A stretch of DNA of 64,000 nucleotides from Allobosea sp. BH3 (GTDB taxonomy: Bacteria > Pseudomonadota > Alphaproteobacteria > Rhizobiales > Beijerinckiaceae). The stretch covers positions 62,001 through 126,000 of the forward strand of contig NZ_JAIMCA010000005.1 of NCBI RefSeq assembly GCF_025499465.1, read 5' to 3'. The position numbers were made by a program, and so were the translations under genes. Below the pieces are notes generated by a model. The model had not been told where the DNA came from. It saw only the letters and a list, made by a program, of their open reading frames with translations, and did no database searches. How positions within the stretch are numbered: the stretch's first letter is position 1; every line of letters begins with the position of its first letter. Below are positions 55,054-63,399 of this stretch, piece by piece.

Positions 55054-55523
55054 CGCACGCCTCCATCGCTGACGCTGCCGCTGATGCCCGTCGAGCCGAA
55101 CCCGCCAGCGCCGCGCGCCGTCGAATCGAGCGTCGCAACCTCGGCCAGTTCGGCCTGGACCACCGACGCGATCACGAGCTGGGCGATGCGGTCGCCGCGC
55201 GCGATCGGGAAGGGCTCGGCGCCATGGTTGATCAGCGGCACCTTGATCTCGCCGCGATAGTCGCTGTCGACCGTGCCGGGCGCGTTCAGCACGGTGACGC
55301 CGTGCCGGACGGCGAGTCCGGAGCGCGGCCGCACCTGAGCCTCGAAACCGGCGGGCAATTGCATGGCCAGACCGGTCGGCACCAGCGTCCTCTCGCCCGG
55401 CGCCAGCACGAGGCCATCCGGGATCGCCGCCCGCAGGTCGAGCCCCGCGGCGCCTGCGGTTTCATAGGCCGGCAGCGGTAGGTCGGCGCCATGGGGCAGA
55501 CGTTGCAGGGCGACCTTGATCAT
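55050..55523 (-). CDS. dut: Deoxyuridine 5'-triphosphate nucleotidohydrolase
   Basis: The 157-residue trimeric enzyme hydrolyses dUTP to dUMP. Its five motifs are visible: [20 protein letters not shown] (motif II and III region), [21 protein letters not shown], and [10 protein letters not shown] at the C-terminus. Length is normal. Its stop overlaps the Rrf2 gene start by four bases; coaBC lies four bases upstream. Confidence 0.96.
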   Translation of the reverse strand: MIKVALQRLPHGADLPLPAYETAGAAGLDLRAAIPDGLVLAPGERTLVPTGLAMQLPAGFEAQVRPRSGLAVRHGVTVLNAPGTVDSDYRGEIKVPLINHGAEPFPIARGDRIAQLVIASVVQAELAEVATLDSTARGAGGFGSTGISGSVSDGGVR

Positions 55524-55527
55524 CGTC

Positions 55528-56805
55528 TCAGCCCGTCTGGCCGGGCTGCACGAGCCCAGCTACATGGGCGATCAGCCGTGCGGCGACCTCGTCCTTCGGC
55601 AGCGTCGGCCAGGTCTCGACATTCGAGGCCGTGACCAGATGCACCGTGTTGGCATCGCCGCCCATGACGCCGGTGCCGCCGACATCATTGGCGACGATCA
55701 AATCGCAGCCCTTCCTGGCGAGCTTTGCCTTGGCGTAGTCGATAACGTTCTGCGTCTCGGCGGCGAAGCCGACGACCAGCGGCGGGCGCCCGCTCCTCCG
55801 ATGCGCGACGGTGGCGAGAATGTCCGGGTTCTCGATGAGCGAGAGCGGGGGCAGCGTGCCGCCATCCTTCTTCATCTTCTCGGGCGCCGCATCCGCCACG
55901 CGCCAGTCGGCGACAGCAGCGGCGAAGATCGCGATATCGGCCGGCAGCGCGGTCTCGACGGCCGCCAGCATCTCGCGCGCCGATTCGACATGGATGGTCT
56001 CCACGCCCGCCGGATCCGGCACCATGACCGGCCCGCTGACCAGCGTCACGCGGGCTCCGGCTGCGGCTGCGGCTGCGGCGAGCGCATGGCCCTGCTTTCC
56101 GGACGAGCGATTGGCGATGTAGCGGACGGGGTCGATCGCCTCATGGGTCGGGCCGGAGGTGATCAGCACATGCCGGCCCGCCAGAGCGCCCGCCGCCGCA
56201 TGTTCTCCGCCGGGCAGCCGGCCGAGGAAGCCGATGGCGCGGGCCGCGGGCGGCTTCTCACCGGCCAGCGCGAGCTCGATCGCGGACAGGATTTCCGGCG
56301 GCTCGGCCATGCGGCCTGGCCCGGACTCGCCGCGCTCGGCCATGGCGCCGCTGTTGGGGCCGACGACGAGGATGCCGTCCTTCTCCAGCTGCGCCATGTT
56401 CCGGCGCGTCGCCGGATGCTGCCACATGCGGGGGTTCATCGCGGGCGCGATCAGCACGCGCTTGTCGGTGGCGAGCAGCGCAGTGGAGGCGAGGTCGTCG
56501 GCAAGCCCGTTCGCCATCTTGGCGATGAGGTCCGCCGTGGCCGGCGCCACCACGACGAGATCGGTGGAGCGCGAGAGCTGGATGTGGCCGATATCGGCCT
56601 CGTCCGTCAGCGAGAACAGGTCGGTGAAGCAGCGCTCGCCTGCGAGCGAGGACACCGAGAGCGGCGTCACGAACTGCTCGCCGGCGCGGGTCAGGATGCA
56701 GCGCGAGGCGATGCCGCGATCCTTCAGCCGGCGGATCACCTCCAGCACCTTGTAGGCGGCGATGCCGCCGCCGATGATCAGGAGGACGGAGCGGGAAGCG
56801 GGCAA
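55528..56805 (-). CDS. coaBC: Bifunctional phosphopantothenoylcysteine decarboxylase/synthase
   Basis: This 425-residue enzyme links two steps of coenzyme A synthesis. The N-terminal CoaC half has [56 protein letters not shown], with the catalytic histidine and PAMNPRMW loop. The C-terminal CoaB half has [49 protein letters not shown] with the conserved lysine, and [29 protein letters not shown]. It reads into dut and the Rrf2 gene, a close array. Confidence 0.96.
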   Translation of the reverse strand: MPASRSVLLIIGGGIAAYKVLEVIRRLKDRGIASRCILTRAGEQFVTPLSVSSLAGERCFTDLFSLTDEADIGHIQLSRSTDLVVVAPATADLIAKMANGLADDLASTALLATDKRVLIAPAMNPRMWQHPATRRNMAQLEKDGILVVGPNSGAMAERGESGPGRMAEPPEILSAIELALAGEKPPAARAIGFLGRLPGGEHAAAGALAGRHVLITSGPTHEAIDPVRYIANRSSGKQGHALAAAAAAAGARVTLVSGPVMVPDPAGVETIHVESAREMLAAVETALPADIAIFAAAVADWRVADAAPEKMKKDGGTLPPLSLIENPDILATVAHRRSGRPPLVVGFAAETQNVIDYAKAKLARKGCDLIVANDVGGTGVMGGDANTVHLVTASNVETWPTLPKDEVAARLIAHVAGLVQPGQTG

Positions 56806-56898
56806 GGCGGCTCCTGGGGCAAGTCAGGCGTCGGACTGCCCGCTTCCTAGCATCCGCATCATGCCGCTGTCATGCGGCTGCTTGGAGGATTTCGGGGC

Positions 56899-57366
56899 TT
56901 AATCGCGCGGCAGGTCCGGCACCTTGTAGGCCGTGGTCGCCTTGATCCGCTCCATGGCGAAGCGCGAGGTCACGTTCTTGAGCGGGATCGTCTCGATCAG
57001 CTTCTTGTAGAAGCCGTCATAGGCGGCCATGTCAGCGACGACGACGCGCAGCATGTAGTCCACGTCGCCCGCCATCCGGTAGAACTCCATCACCTCCGGC
57101 ATCGCCGCGACCATCTGTGCGAACTTCTCCAGCCAGGGGCCGGAATGGTCGGCTGTCTCGATCTGGACGAAGACGGTCAGCCCGAGGCCGATCTTCTCCG
57201 GTGCCACCAGCGCAACGCGCTTGAGGATGACGCCCGCCTGCTCGAGCTTCTGGATGCGCTTCCAGCAGGGCGTCTGCGACAGCCCCACACGATCGGCCAG
57301 TTCCGCGATCGAGATATTCGCGTCGGCCTGCAGCACGGTGAGAATCTTGCGGTCGATGGCGTCCAT
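56899..57366 (-). CDS. Lrp/AsnC family transcriptional regulator
   Basis: The 155-residue regulator has an N-terminal helix-turn-helix MDAIDRKILTVLQADANISIAELADRVGLSQTPCWKRIQKLEQAGVI. A C-terminal RAM effector domain (FVQIETADHSGPWLEKFAQMVAAMPEVMEFYRMAGDVDYMLRVVVADM) binds amino acids. ATG at 57366 gives the usual N-terminus; an ATG at 57402 would add twelve residues. It diverges from a NitT/TauT-type importer operon across a 160-base AT-rich gap, so it may control that operon and itself. Confidence 0.92.
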   Translation of the reverse strand: MDAIDRKILTVLQADANISIAELADRVGLSQTPCWKRIQKLEQAGVILKRVALVAPEKIGLGLTVFVQIETADHSGPWLEKFAQMVAAMPEVMEFYRMAGDVDYMLRVVVADMAAYDGFYKKLIETIPLKNVTSRFAMERIKATTAYKVPDLPRD

Positions 57367-57418
57367 TCTCTCAAGCTCGCTTCTGTAAGAATTTTGATCC
57401 ATTAGTTTCGCCGATAAG

Positions 57419-57431
57419 AGATAAAATATCT
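57419..57431. promoter_or_regulatory. Dyad in the Lrp-importer divergent gap
   Basis: AGATA and TATCT flank AAA in an AT-rich stretch between the divergent genes. Lrp-type proteins bind loose AT-rich dyads, so this may be part of the operator region (57367-57526). Confidence 0.3.
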
Positions 57432-57526
57432 TTTTACGGCTCAACTATTGCATCTAGATAGAAAATCCTTTTCTCAGACTGTCAATGGGGCTGTTTCTCC
57501 CCGCGTTTGCGAGAAGGATTTGAACG

Positions 57527-58552
57527 ATGGATCGCCGCCAGTTTCTCATCGCCGGGTCGAGCCTCGCGGCGACGGCGCCCTTCATCGGTGCGGCCCAGGC
57601 GCAGAGCGTCACCGCTCGCGTCGGCTACATCCCGATCGTCGGCACGGCGCCATTCTTCGTCGCCAATGGCGAGGGCTGGCTTAAGCAAGGCGGCGTCGAT
57701 GTCGCGGTGACGGTCTTCGAATCCGGCCCGAACATGATCCAGGCGCTCGCTTCAGGCACGATCGACGTCTATGTCGCCGGTGTGGCGCCGCTGGCTGTCG
57801 CTCGCTCGCGGGGCGTCGATGTCCGTGTCGTCGCCTCGACGGCAATCGGCGAGAACGTCGTCGTCAGCGCGCCCTCGCTGACGAAGTTCTTCACGCCCGG
57901 CACGAATGCCGCTGCCGCGTTCAAGGCCTTCCGTGCGGCCACCGGCAAGGCGGCGCGCCTCGCGACCCAGCCGGCCGGCTCTGTCCCCAATACGACGCTG
58001 CAATACTGGCTCTGGGAAGTCGCGAAGGTCGACAAGGCCGATGTCGAGATCGTGCCGATGGGCATCGACGCGACCCAGCAGGCCATCCTGGCGGCGGCCG
58101 TCGACGGCGGCAGCGTCCGCGAGCCGGCGCTCACGATCATCCAGACCCGCAATCCGCAGATCAAGCTGATCGCCGGCGGCGAGGAGGTCTTCCCCGGCCA
58201 GCCCGGCACGGTCGTCGCTGTCTCCGGCGCCTTCGCGACCAAGAGCCCGCAGGCCGTGCAGTCCATCGTTTCGGGCCTCGTGAAGGCCGCGGCGTTGATC
58301 AAGTCGAGCCCTGCAAAGGTGGCGCCGCATGTCGGCGCGGCGCTCGGCAAGGGCATCGTCGATCCCGAGCTGATCCAGAAGGCGCTCGTCTCTCCGGCGA
58401 GCCAGTTCGAAATCGATCCGCGCAAGATCATCGAGCCCGCGCGTGCCATGCAGGCCTATCAGGTCAAGCTCGGCTCCCTCGAGAAGGAGCTGCCGTTCGA
58501 CGGATTGTTCGACACGCAGTATTACGAGCGCGCGATCAAGACGGGCGGCTGA
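57527..58552 (+). CDS. Periplasmic binding protein, NitT/TauT (SsuA-like) family
   Basis: The 341-residue protein has a signal peptide starting MDRRQFLIAGSSLAATAPFIGAAQAQS; the RRQFL run is Tat-like. The mature fold shows VGYIPIVGTAPFFVANGEGWLKQGG, VTVFESGPNMIQALASGTIDVYVAG, and GVAPLAVARSRGVDVRVVA, which are the SsuA/ThiY-type binding-site segments. A characteristic late KALVSPASQFEIDP follows. Ligands of this group are sulfonates, nitrate, taurine or pyrimidine precursors; which applies here is unknown. It is the first gene of a three-gene importer divergent from the Lrp-type regulator. Confidence 0.88.
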   Translation: MDRRQFLIAGSSLAATAPFIGAAQAQSVTARVGYIPIVGTAPFFVANGEGWLKQGGVDVAVTVFESGPNMIQALASGTIDVYVAGVAPLAVARSRGVDVRVVASTAIGENVVVSAPSLTKFFTPGTNAAAAFKAFRAATGKAARLATQPAGSVPNTTLQYWLWEVAKVDKADVEIVPMGIDATQQAILAAAVDGGSVREPALTIIQTRNPQIKLIAGGEEVFPGQPGTVVAVSGAFATKSPQAVQSIVSGLVKAAALIKSSPAKVAPHVGAALGKGIVDPELIQKALVSPASQFEIDPRKIIEPARAMQAYQVKLGSLEKELPFDGLFDTQYYERAIKTGG

Positions 58553-58556
58553 CATT

Positions 58557-59309
58557 GTGAAAAGACTGCGGGCTCCGGCCCTTGCCCTTGCGGGCCTCGT
58601 CGCCTTCCTCCTGCTCTGGGAGGCGATGCCGTTCTTCGGGCTGGTGAACCCGGCCTTCCTGCCGGGGCCGAGCGCCCTGCCGAAGGCCTTCATGCGGGAG
58701 CTGTCCTCCGGCGCCTGGCTCGCGGCCGTGCTCGGCTCGCTGCAGCATTACTTCGTCGGCCTGTTCACCGGCGCGGGGCTGGGCGTCGCGCTCGGCGTCC
58801 TCGTCGGCATGTCGCGCATCGCGGAAGAGTCGACGGCCTGGGTCGTCAGGGTGCTGCGTCCGATTCCCGGCCTCGCCTGGGTGCCTTTCGCCATCATCTG
58901 GTTCGGGGTCACGCCCCAGGCCGCGGTGTTCATCATCGCCATCGGCGTGTTCTGGATCGTCTTCTTCGCGGCCCAGGGCGCGATCCGCGGCGTCGACAGG
59001 GACCTCGTCGAGGTGGCGGACGCCTTCGGGTTCCGCTCGCCCCTGCAGCGCCTCGTCAAGATCCTGCTGCCGGCGGCAATGCCCGGCATTCTCGTGGGCG
59101 TCCGCACGGCGCTCGGGCAGGCCTGGATGGCGGTGGTCGCGGCGGAGATCTTCGGCGTCGCCGGCGTCGGCCAGCGCATGATGCAGGCGTCGAGCCTGCT
59201 CGCGACCGACATCGTCGTCGTCTACATGCTGACCATGGCGGCGCTCTACGGTGTGCTCGACACCGCCTTCGTCGCCTTCCAGAAATGGGTGCTCCGTTGG
59301 AAAGCGTGA
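58557..59309 (+). CDS. NitT/TauT-type ABC permease
   Basis: The 250-residue inner membrane subunit has about six hydrophobic segments. PTM loops are ALGVLVGMSRIAEESTAWVVRVLRPIPGLAWVPFAIIWFG, the SsuC-type motif, and RGVDRDLVEVADAFGFRSPLQRLVKILLPAAMPGILVGVRTALGQAWMAVVAAEIFGVAGVGQRM, the EAA region. The start is a GTG at 58557, four bases after the preceding stop. The stop overlaps the ATPase gene. Confidence 0.92.
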   Translation: MKRLRAPALALAGLVAFLLLWEAMPFFGLVNPAFLPGPSALPKAFMRELSSGAWLAAVLGSLQHYFVGLFTGAGLGVALGVLVGMSRIAEESTAWVVRVLRPIPGLAWVPFAIIWFGVTPQAAVFIIAIGVFWIVFFAAQGAIRGVDRDLVEVADAFGFRSPLQRLVKILLPAAMPGILVGVRTALGQAWMAVVAAEIFGVAGVGQRMMQASSLLATDIVVVYMLTMAALYGVLDTAFVAFQKWVLRWKA

Positions 59310-60061
59310 TCGAGATCAAGGGCCTGTCGCTCACCTTCACCCGCGACGGCGAGGAAACCGAGGTGCTGCACAAGCTCGACCTTTCGGTCGGGCGCGGCGA
59401 GTTCCTCGCCATCGTCGGCCCTTCCGGCGTCGGCAAGTCGACCCTGCTGCGCGTCATCGCCGGGCTGGCGAAGCCGAGCGGCGGCGAGGTCGTCATCCAT
59501 GCGAAAGATCAAAGCCGCCGCCCGGTCGCGCTGGTCTTCCAGGATTCGCGCCTCCTGCCCTGGCGCAAGGTCGTCTCCAATGTCGGCTTTGGCCTCGAAG
59601 GTCGTGTGCCACGTGGGGAGCGCTTGAAGAAGGCGCAGGAGATGCTCGATCTGGTGGGCTTGAGCCCGCTCGCCCAGCGCTGGCCGCATCAGCTCTCTGG
59701 CGGGCAGCGCCAGCGTGTCTCGCTGGCCCGGGCGCTCGCCGTAGAGCCCGAGATCTTGCTGATGGACGAGCCCTTCTCCGCGCTCGACGCGTTGACCCGC
59801 GAGACCCTGCAGGACGAGCTCGTCCGCGTCTGGCAGAGCACCGGCAAGACGGTCCTCTTCGTCACCCACGACATCGACGAGGCCGCCTATCTCGCCGACC
59901 GGGTGGTGATCCTCTCGGGCGCGCCCGGCCAGATCATCGCCGAGCACCGTATCGATGCGCCCCGGCCGCGCCGGCGCGGTGCGGCGGCGGAGGCCGAGAT
60001 CGTGCGCGCCGTGCGCCAGGGTCTTGGCGCCGACATCGTCAGCGACGGCGCGGCGATTTGA
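59306..60061 (+). CDS. NitT/TauT-type ABC transporter ATPase
   Basis: The 251-residue ATPase has Walker A GPSGVGKSTLLRVIAGL, Q-loop VFQDSRLLPWRKVVSNV, signature LSGGQRQRVSLARALA, Walker B EILLMDEPFSALDALT and the switch region FVTHDIDEAAYLADRVVILS. This is the SsuB/TauB form. Start at GTG 59306 overlaps the permease stop by four bases (GTGA); an ATG at 59285 would add seven residues without a ribosome site. It is the last gene of the importer, followed by a dispersed palindrome. Confidence 0.93.
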   Translation: MIEIKGLSLTFTRDGEETEVLHKLDLSVGRGEFLAIVGPSGVGKSTLLRVIAGLAKPSGGEVVIHAKDQSRRPVALVFQDSRLLPWRKVVSNVGFGLEGRVPRGERLKKAQEMLDLVGLSPLAQRWPHQLSGGQRQRVSLARALAVEPEILLMDEPFSALDALTRETLQDELVRVWQSTGKTVLFVTHDIDEAAYLADRVVILSGAPGQIIAEHRIDAPRPRRRGAAAEAEIVRAVRQGLGADIVSDGAAI

Positions 60062-60069
60062 CATTCGTC

Positions 60070-60156
60070 GTCATTGCGAGCGCAGCGAAGCAATCCAGGG
60101 GCGGCAGAGCTCTGCGCCCCCCTGGATTGCTTCGTCGCTGAGCTCCTCGCAATGAC
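60070..60156. repeat. Palindromic repeat with GTCATTGCGAG ends
   Basis: The ends GTCATTGCGAG and CTCGCAATGAC are perfect complements, and inner GAAGCAATCCAGG and CCTGGATTGCTTC also pair. Sequences of this type are widespread in bacterial intergenic DNA. Here it separates the converging importer and short-chain dehydrogenase genes. Confidence 0.8.
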
Positions 60157-60164
60157 GGAAAGGT

Positions 60165-61013
60165 TCACCCCTTCGCGACGAAGGCCTTGAACGCCTCGCC
60201 ATAGTCCTTGTGCCAGCGGGAGAGCGGCGGGCGGTTCTCGATGATGTCGCCCATCGCCCAGGCCATGCGCTTCTCGTCGAGGGCCCGCGGCGTGTCCCCG
60301 TCCGGGCAGAGGATATAGAAATCGTCGGCTGCGAGCCGCTCCAGCATGAAGTCGACCGTCTGCTCCGCCGTCCAGGCGCCGGCGGGCCGCTCGGTGCGCC
60401 CGCGCGCTGCCAGCGGCGTGAAGACGAAGCCGGGGATCAGCAGATGCGCGCTGACCTTGCAGCCCTCGGTGTTGCGCAGCTCGTGCTGCAGTGCCTCGGT
60501 GAAGGCCTTCACCCCGGCCTTGGAGACATTGTAGGCCGGATCTCCCGGCGGGGTGGTGATGCCCTGCTTGGAGCCCGTATTGATGATCAGCGCCGGCTCG
60601 CCGCGCGCGATCATGCCCGGCGCGAAGACCTGCGTGCCGTTGATGATGCCGCCGAGATTGACGGCGAGGATGCGCTCCCAGACCTCGTGCGCGCCGAAGA
60701 TCGTGCTGCCCGGCTGCATTCCCGCATTGTTCATCAGCACATGGACCTTGCCGAAGCGGGCGATCACCTGCTCCTGCAGGAAAGCGATGTCCTCCCGGCG
60801 GCCGACATCTGTTTCGACGGCAAGGACGTTGTCCTCTCCGACCAGCGTCGCCAGCACCTGGCCTGCGGCCTTCAGCGCGGCGGCGTCCCGGTCGGCGATC
60901 GCGATCTTCATGCCGCGCTCGGCGAAGGCGCGGGCGGCGGCGAAGCCGATCCCGGAGGCGCCGCCGGTGATGACGGCGACATGCGAAGGAGCGATGGCTG
61001 GATGGCTGGTCAT
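60165..61013 (-). CDS. Short-chain dehydrogenase/reductase
   Basis: The 282-residue classical SDR has the cofactor motif VITGGASGIGFAAARAFAERGMKIAIADRD, where the aspartate after the second strand favours NAD(H). It has VLMNNAGMQPGST and the active-site set LIINTGSKQGITTPPGDPAYNVSKAGVKAF (Y-x3-K, with serine a few residues earlier). LLIPGFVFTPLAARG is followed by a longer C-terminal tail with RWHKDYGEAFKAF. Substrate unknown. It converges on the importer operon. Confidence 0.88.
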   Translation of the reverse strand: MTSHPAIAPSHVAVITGGASGIGFAAARAFAERGMKIAIADRDAAALKAAGQVLATLVGEDNVLAVETDVGRREDIAFLQEQVIARFGKVHVLMNNAGMQPGSTIFGAHEVWERILAVNLGGIINGTQVFAPGMIARGEPALIINTGSKQGITTPPGDPAYNVSKAGVKAFTEALQHELRNTEGCKVSAHLLIPGFVFTPLAARGRTERPAGAWTAEQTVDFMLERLAADDFYILCPDGDTPRALDEKRMAWAMGDIIENRPPLSRWHKDYGEAFKAFVAKG

Positions 61014-61200
61014 GGTCGTGAATTCTCGTGAATCAGGCGTCGGAGCGCGGAGAACCTACGGCGCGGGGCAGGGCGACATCATGGCGCGCTGCGCTTTCTG
61101 GCCGGCGGGCGCAAAATTGGAAAACGGCCTCACTGCCTTGTCATTGGCTTCGGCCGGCCGATTCGGGCATGGGGGCAGGATGTTCGGGAAACGTGACGGG

Positions 61201-63378
61201 ATGATGCTGCGGCATCGCGCAAGCCGCTTCCGGCCGGGTGCTGTCCTGGCGACGGCTGCCCTCGCCCTCGGCCTGTTGGGTTCCGGCGCGGCTGCGGCTG
61301 CCGAATCCGCGGCCGTGATCTCCCCGCGCGTCACCGCCACCCTGCTGTCCAGCCGCGATACGGTTGCGCCCGGCGAGCGCTTCCGGGTCGCGCTGGTGCA
61401 GAAGCTGGCACCGCACTGGCACACATACTGGCTGAACCCGGGCGATTCCGGCGAGCCGACGCGGATCGAATGGCAACTTCCGGCGGGCGCGAAAGCCGGC
61501 GAGATCGACTGGCCGGCGCCGCAGGCGATCCGGGTCGAGCCGCTGGTGAATTTCGGCTTCGAGGGCACGGTGCTGCTGCCGGTCGAGATCGCGGTGCCCA
61601 ACGACGCGAAGCCGGGCGAGACTTTCACGCTGAGCGCCGATGCCACCTGGCTGGTCTGCGAGAAGATCTGCATTCCCGAGGAGGGCTCCTTCACCCTCGA
61701 TCTGGCCGTCGGCCCCGCGGCCGTGGTCGATCAGGCGGCGCAGGAACGCATCGACGCGGCGCTGGCCGCCCTGCCGAAGCCGGCGCCGTTCCGCGGCAAA
61801 CTCAGGGCCGAGGGCGAGAACCTCGCGCTGGAGCTGCCGGAGCTGCCTGCCGGTGCGTCCGATCTGCGCTTCTTCCCGATCTCCGACACGCTGATCGAGC
61901 ATGCGGCTGACCAGCCCCTCGCCTCCGGTGAAAAGCCGGTGCTGACGCTGGCGCGTTCGAGCGCGTTCAAGCTGCAGCAGCCAGAGCTGACGGGCGTCCT
62001 GACTTATCGCGAGGGCGGCGAGCTCCGCGCCGTCACGCTGGCTGCCGATGCCGAGCCGGCCCTGCTGACGGCTTCCGGCACGGCGGCTGCGCCGCCGGCC
62101 GCGGTGCGGATTCCGGTGCCGGCCGAGGGCGCCGATCTGACGCTCTGGGCGGCGCTGGCTTTCGCCTTTGCCGGCGGGTTGATCCTCAATCTCATGCCCT
62201 GCGTGCTGCCGGTTTTGTTCATCAAGGCGCTCGGCTTCGCCCAGATCGCCCATGTCAGCCGCAGCGAGGCGCGCGAGCAGGGCCTGCTCTTCCTCTGCGG
62301 TGTGCTCGCCACCTTCATGCTGCTCGCCGGCGCGGTGATCGGGCTCGGCGCGCTCGGCAGCCAGGTCGGCTGGGGCTTCCAGCTCCAGTCGCCGCCGCTC
62401 GTCATCGCGCTTGCCGTGGTGATGGTGCTGATCGGCCTGAACCTGATCGGCGCCTTCGAGATCGGTGGCTCGGCCGCAGGCCTCGGCGACGGGCTTGCCA
62501 GCCGGGGCGGCCGCCTCGGCACCTTTATGACCGGCGCGCTCGCGGTCGTGGTGGCGACGCCCTGCACTGCGCCCTTCATGGGTGCCGCGATGGGCTATGC
62601 GGTGACGCAGCCGCCCGCTTTGGCGCTCTCCGTCTTCATGGCGCTCGCGCTCGGCTTCGCCTTTCCGGTGGTGGCGCTCTCCTTCGCGCCCGCTTTGCTC
62701 AGCTTCCTGCCGAAGCCCGGCCGCTGGATGCTGGTGCTGAAGCAGGCCTTCGCCTTCCCGATGTTCGCCACCGCGATCTGGCTGATCTGGGTCGCATCGG
62801 TGCAGACCGGCCCGCAGGGCGTGCTCGCGGCGCTGGTCGCGGTGCTGGCGGCGGGCTTCGTCGTCTGGCTCGTCGGCGTCACGCGCGGGACGGTGCCGCG
62901 CCGTATCTTCGGCTCGGCGCTGGCGGTGCTCGTCGCGCTCGGCGCCGGCTGGTTCACCGTGCAGAACGCCGTGCCCGGCGCGACGACCGAGGCGCGGGCC
63001 GGCGACGTCGAGGCCTGGTCCCCCGAGCGCGTCGCAGCGCTGCAGGCGCAGGGCAAGCCGGTCTTCGTCAACTTCACTGCGGCCTGGTGCATCACCTGCC
63101 TCGCCAACGAGCGCGTCGCGCTCTCGCGCGAGGAGGTGAAGCAGAACTTCGCGAAGCTCGGCGTCGTCTATCTCAAGGCCGACTGGACGAACCGCGATTC
63201 CCGCATCGCCAAGGCGCTGGCCGAGCAGGGCCGCGCCGGCGTGCCGCTCTACCTGTTCTATCCGGGCCGCAAGGACGGGCAGGCCGAGATCCTGCCGCAG
63301 CTCCTGACGACCGACACCGTGATCGCGGCCGCCACCCGCGCGGCCGGCCGCGAAAAGACCGCGACCGCTCAGCCGTAG
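61201..63378 (+). CDS. ScsB/DsbD-like thiol-disulfide interchange protein
   Basis: This 725-residue protein carries reducing power from cytoplasmic thioredoxin to periplasmic partners. After a signal peptide (FRPGAVLATAALALGLLGSGAAAAA) comes a periplasmic domain with the redox pair in LVCEKICIPEEGSF, which is ScsB-like. A membrane part of about eight helices holds cysteines in GGLILNLMPCVLPVLFIKALG and VVVATPCTAPFMGAAMGYA. The C-terminal thioredoxin-like domain has C-x-x-C in NFTAAWCITCLANERVAL. The start is unclear: ATG 61201 was taken, with ATG at 61180 and 61204 as options. A redoxin gene follows after 21 bases and is a likely partner. Confidence 0.9.
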   Translation: MMLRHRASRFRPGAVLATAALALGLLGSGAAAAAESAAVISPRVTATLLSSRDTVAPGERFRVALVQKLAPHWHTYWLNPGDSGEPTRIEWQLPAGAKAGEIDWPAPQAIRVEPLVNFGFEGTVLLPVEIAVPNDAKPGETFTLSADATWLVCEKICIPEEGSFTLDLAVGPAAVVDQAAQERIDAALAALPKPAPFRGKLRAEGENLALELPELPAGASDLRFFPISDTLIEHAADQPLASGEKPVLTLARSSAFKLQQPELTGVLTYREGGELRAVTLAADAEPALLTASGTAAAPPAAVRIPVPAEGADLTLWAALAFAFAGGLILNLMPCVLPVLFIKALGFAQIAHVSRSEAREQGLLFLCGVLATFMLLAGAVIGLGALGSQVGWGFQLQSPPLVIALAVVMVLIGLNLIGAFEIGGSAAGLGDGLASRGGRLGTFMTGALAVVVATPCTAPFMGAAMGYAVTQPPALALSVFMALALGFAFPVVALSFAPALLSFLPKPGRWMLVLKQAFAFPMFATAIWLIWVASVQTGPQGVLAALVAVLAAGFVVWLVGVTRGTVPRRIFGSALAVLVALGAGWFTVQNAVPGATTEARAGDVEAWSPERVAALQAQGKPVFVNFTAAWCITCLANERVALSREEVKQNFAKLGVVYLKADWTNRDSRIAKALAEQGRAGVPLYLFYPGRKDGQAEILPQLLTTDTVIAAATRAAGREKTATAQP

Positions 63379-63399
63379 ATTTCAACCAGGGAGACAGAC

